The position numbers and the translations under genes are program-made. A DNA stretch of 64,000 bases from Spirochaetaceae bacterium (lineage in GTDB: Bacteria; Spirochaetota; Leptospiria; Leptospirales; Leptonemataceae): contig PBUB01000008.1 in assembly GCA_002729885.1 (NCBI GenBank), positions 186,001-250,000 on the forward strand, given 5' to 3'. Below the pieces are notes generated by a model. It had not been told where the DNA came from. It searched no databases and saw only the letters and a list, made by a program, of their open reading frames with translations. Of this stretch, positions 62,506-64,000 are shown piece by piece. Within the stretch, counting starts at the first letter, position 1. Each line of letters begins with the position of its first letter.

Positions 62506-63535
62506 AGAACACTGCCTTACCCAGGTTCTGATCAAAATGTGCGGGATGTCTCAGTGCAAGCTTTCCGGCCATTGCAGAGGCAAACAGGGAAGCTGCTCGC
62601 TCTGTAGGATGCCCGTTTCCTGGAATATACATGTTATCGTTTTCCAGAAATTCGCTGGATAAATCCATTACTTCGATGCCTTCCTCTTTCAGGATCTCCA
62701 TGCTTTTCTTCTTATATGGATCCTGTAGATCGGGCTTGCCCGAAGGAAGCATACCCGGATAAAATAGCACCGTAACGGGAAGTTCCTTTTCCTTGATGAA
62801 TTGGGCAAATTGTCGCAATAGCTGGATGGTAGGATGGTTCTCCGGCACTTCCTGGCTCTGAGTGGCATCTTCCGTATCTTCCGGATACACGGAGTCTGAT
62901 ATAGTAACCTGGGGCTGAATTCTAGTTAAAGCATAAAGATAGGAAGCTTTGGCCAGATTGAAATGGACTCGATAGGCCATGCGATACAGAGCATTGTTTA
63001 GCAATTTCTCTTCTCGATAGTCATCCACATAATCGGACACATTGTAGATCCAGAAGATATGGTCTGGAACAATGGCCCTGTATTCCAGAGCATTCTCCAG
63101 GCGGATGCGAATCCCCTGTGTCCCCAGAGAGTCCACACCCAGGTTTCTGGTTCGTATTCCGGTGAGCTGCGAAAGCAAATAGGGAGGACTGTAAGGATCT
63201 GATAGCAAATACCCCATGGCAATGGAATCCCCGATGACCCACACTTCCTTTACTGTGGGATTGCTTTCCGATAGAGGAGAGTCCGGAGCCAGTTCCAGGG
63301 GATGGGTAATTCTTTCTCCGTAACGATTTGTGGTCAGAGTCCAGTTTCCGTTCCCGGGGCCTTGAAGCTTTCGGCTCTGGTTCTTACATAGAAATACCAG
63401 GCCTGTGCGATCCATGCAGTGCATTCGCCTTTCTTGAACGCTGGAGCTGATGGTTGGACTTCTTCGCAAAAAAGCCTCGGTCAATAGAAAGAGGGCCAGC
63501 AAAGGTAGAACGATGTACTTTAAAGCTATTTTCAT
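62492..63535 (-). CDS. Second SGNH hydrolase-like protein
   Basis: 347 residues. N-terminal hydrophobic anchor (KYIVLPLLALFLLTEAFL), then EVWVIGDSIAMGYLL (GDS Ser) and RNLGVDSLGTQGIRIRLENA. IFWIYNVSDYVDDY sits where SxND is expected, and PGNGHPTERAASLFASAM provides the catalytic His. It resembles the SGNH protein at 57.8 kb in layout, but identity is low. It starts within a 4-base overlap (ATGA) after an acidic-protein gene. A role in the same O-acyl chemistry is inferred from proximity. Confidence 0.78.
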   Translation of the reverse strand: MKIALKYIVLPLLALFLLTEAFLRRSPTISSSVQERRMHCMDRTGLVFLCKNQSRKLQGPGNGNWTLTTNRYGERITHPLELAPDSPLSESNPTVKEVWVIGDSIAMGYLLSDPYSPPYLLSQLTGIRTRNLGVDSLGTQGIRIRLENALEYRAIVPDHIFWIYNVSDYVDDYREEKLLNNALYRMAYRVHFNLAKASYLYALTRIQPQVTISDSVYPEDTEDATQSQEVPENHPTIQLLRQFAQFIKEKELPVTVLFYPGMLPSGKPDLQDPYKKKSMEILKEEGIEVMDLSSEFLENDNMYIPGNGHPTERAASLFASAMAGKLALRHPAHFDQNLGKAVFWPGL

Positions 63536-64000
63536 GCAAGCCGGGCCTGGAATTCAGAATCCCCGTCCGGATTATTCTTGTCCAGTTCGCCATCGGATTT
63601 GTTTCTAGAATCCGTATCGCTTTCGGATTCGCCGTTGGCATCTGGTTGCGAATCGTCGCTTTCGCTTTTGCGTCTTGTATCTGGTTGTGACCTGTCCTGG
63701 TCGGCCGATTCCTCTTTTTCCGGTTCTTTATATGGATTCAAGACCGGATCATCGGAAGTAATGTCTTCCTCTTCGGGAGCCAGAGGTCTTACTTCGGAAT
63801 CCTCACTTCTTCGCTCATTTTGTTTGTCTGGAAGCGGGTTCTCTGCATCTGGCTCCTTCTTATCCTGATCTTCTGGAAATTCATACTGACCTGGCTCGGC
63901 TGGCTCGTTAAGCCGATTGCATTTGCCTTCATATACATAGCGACCGCTCATTTCCAAGTAGCGTTTCCGAACGATTTCGATTTCATAGATCCCGCCGGGT
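63532..64000 (-). CDS. Acidic low-complexity protein, 5' end beyond window
   Basis: The frame is open to the window edge, reading GGIYEIEIVRKRYLEMSGRY before the first TTG, so the gene begins outside. The visible 156 residues are a short folded piece (YVYEGKCNRLNEPAEPGQYE) followed by an Asp/Glu/Ser/Pro-rich tail (RRSEDSEVRPLAPEEED, DGELDKNNPDGDSEFQARL). No motif recognised. The composition recalls the acidic linker of the protein at 943, but the LSxDEL motif is absent. Coupled to the SGNH gene by a 4-base overlap. Confidence 0.7.
   Translation of the reverse strand, partial: PGGIYEIEIVRKRYLEMSGRYVYEGKCNRLNEPAEPGQYEFPEDQDKKEPDAENPLPDKQNERRSEDSEVRPLAPEEEDITSDDPVLNPYKEPEKEESADQDRSQPDTRRKSESDDSQPDANGESESDTDSRNKSDGELDKNNPDGDSEFQARLA

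Overview
The window looks like chromosome from a spirochaete of the Leptospirales, with roughly balanced base composition and therefore closer to Leptonema/Turneriella than to the AT-rich Leptospira species. The evidence is the gene order hrcA-grpE-dnaK-dnaJ with a CIRCE operator, flagellar genes (FapA/DUF342, CheR, FlgF, FliM), a DUF1554 lipoprotein (a family typical of Leptospira), many short spirochaetal lipoproteins, and weak or absent Shine-Dalgarno sequences at many starts. No rRNA, tRNA, transposase, integrase, prophage or CRISPR array was found. Nearly everything reads as vertically inherited, densely packed chromosome.

Layout. 1-7.2 kb: the end of a degenerate sensor kinase, then a four-gene cluster of a very acidic protein with repeated FliM-like motifs, a repeat-bearing GAF-GAF-GGDEF-like protein, a lipoprotein and a membrane-anchored protein. 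7.2-14.3 kb: threonine synthase, a GHKL ATPase, then fapA, a small conserved protein, a membrane coiled-coil protein and cheR. 14.4-19.7 kb: gmk, miaA, hfq, an SPFH-like protein, a mannose-1-phosphate guanylyltransferase, a 31-residue basic AURKAIP1/COX24-type ribosomal protein and a GerMN protein. 19.7-22.8 kb (minus): an ATP-grasp enzyme with two methyltransferases, divergent from flgF. 23.8-26.8 kb (minus): DUF1554 lipoprotein, YceI, a His-rich membrane protein and a CBS-pair protein. 27-38.6 kb: double hemerythrin, a cNMP-domain/aspartase fusion, a YgjP-type metalloprotease, lipocalin, SrkA kinase, envelope proteins, a phosphopentomutase/iPGM-like metalloenzyme and three uncharacterised genes.

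38.7-45.2 kb: heat-shock regulon under HrcA, dnaK terminator, dnaJ, and a Gfo/Idh dehydrogenase. 45.4-50.8 kb: Cys-rich protein, DJ-1/PfpI protein, miaB, then an exported protein overlapping fliM. 51-57.8 kb: two lipoproteins (one with HExxH), a small haem-like membrane protein, the N-terminal half of a split transketolase, a GT-C membrane glycosyltransferase with a 20-serine tract, a SirB1-like protein and a polyprenyl diphosphate synthase. 57.8-64 kb: an SGNH/MBOAT O-acyltransfer pair, a CPA2 antiporter, a second SGNH protein and the end of an acidic protein that runs off the window.

Most likely new biology: the 0.9-7.2 kb cluster, where two adjacent disordered proteins carry different repeated short motifs, one of them matching the CheY-binding N-terminus of FliM that is itself encoded at 49.8 kb. 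Matching sigma-28-like promoter candidates lie upstream of flgF and of the fliM transcription unit.
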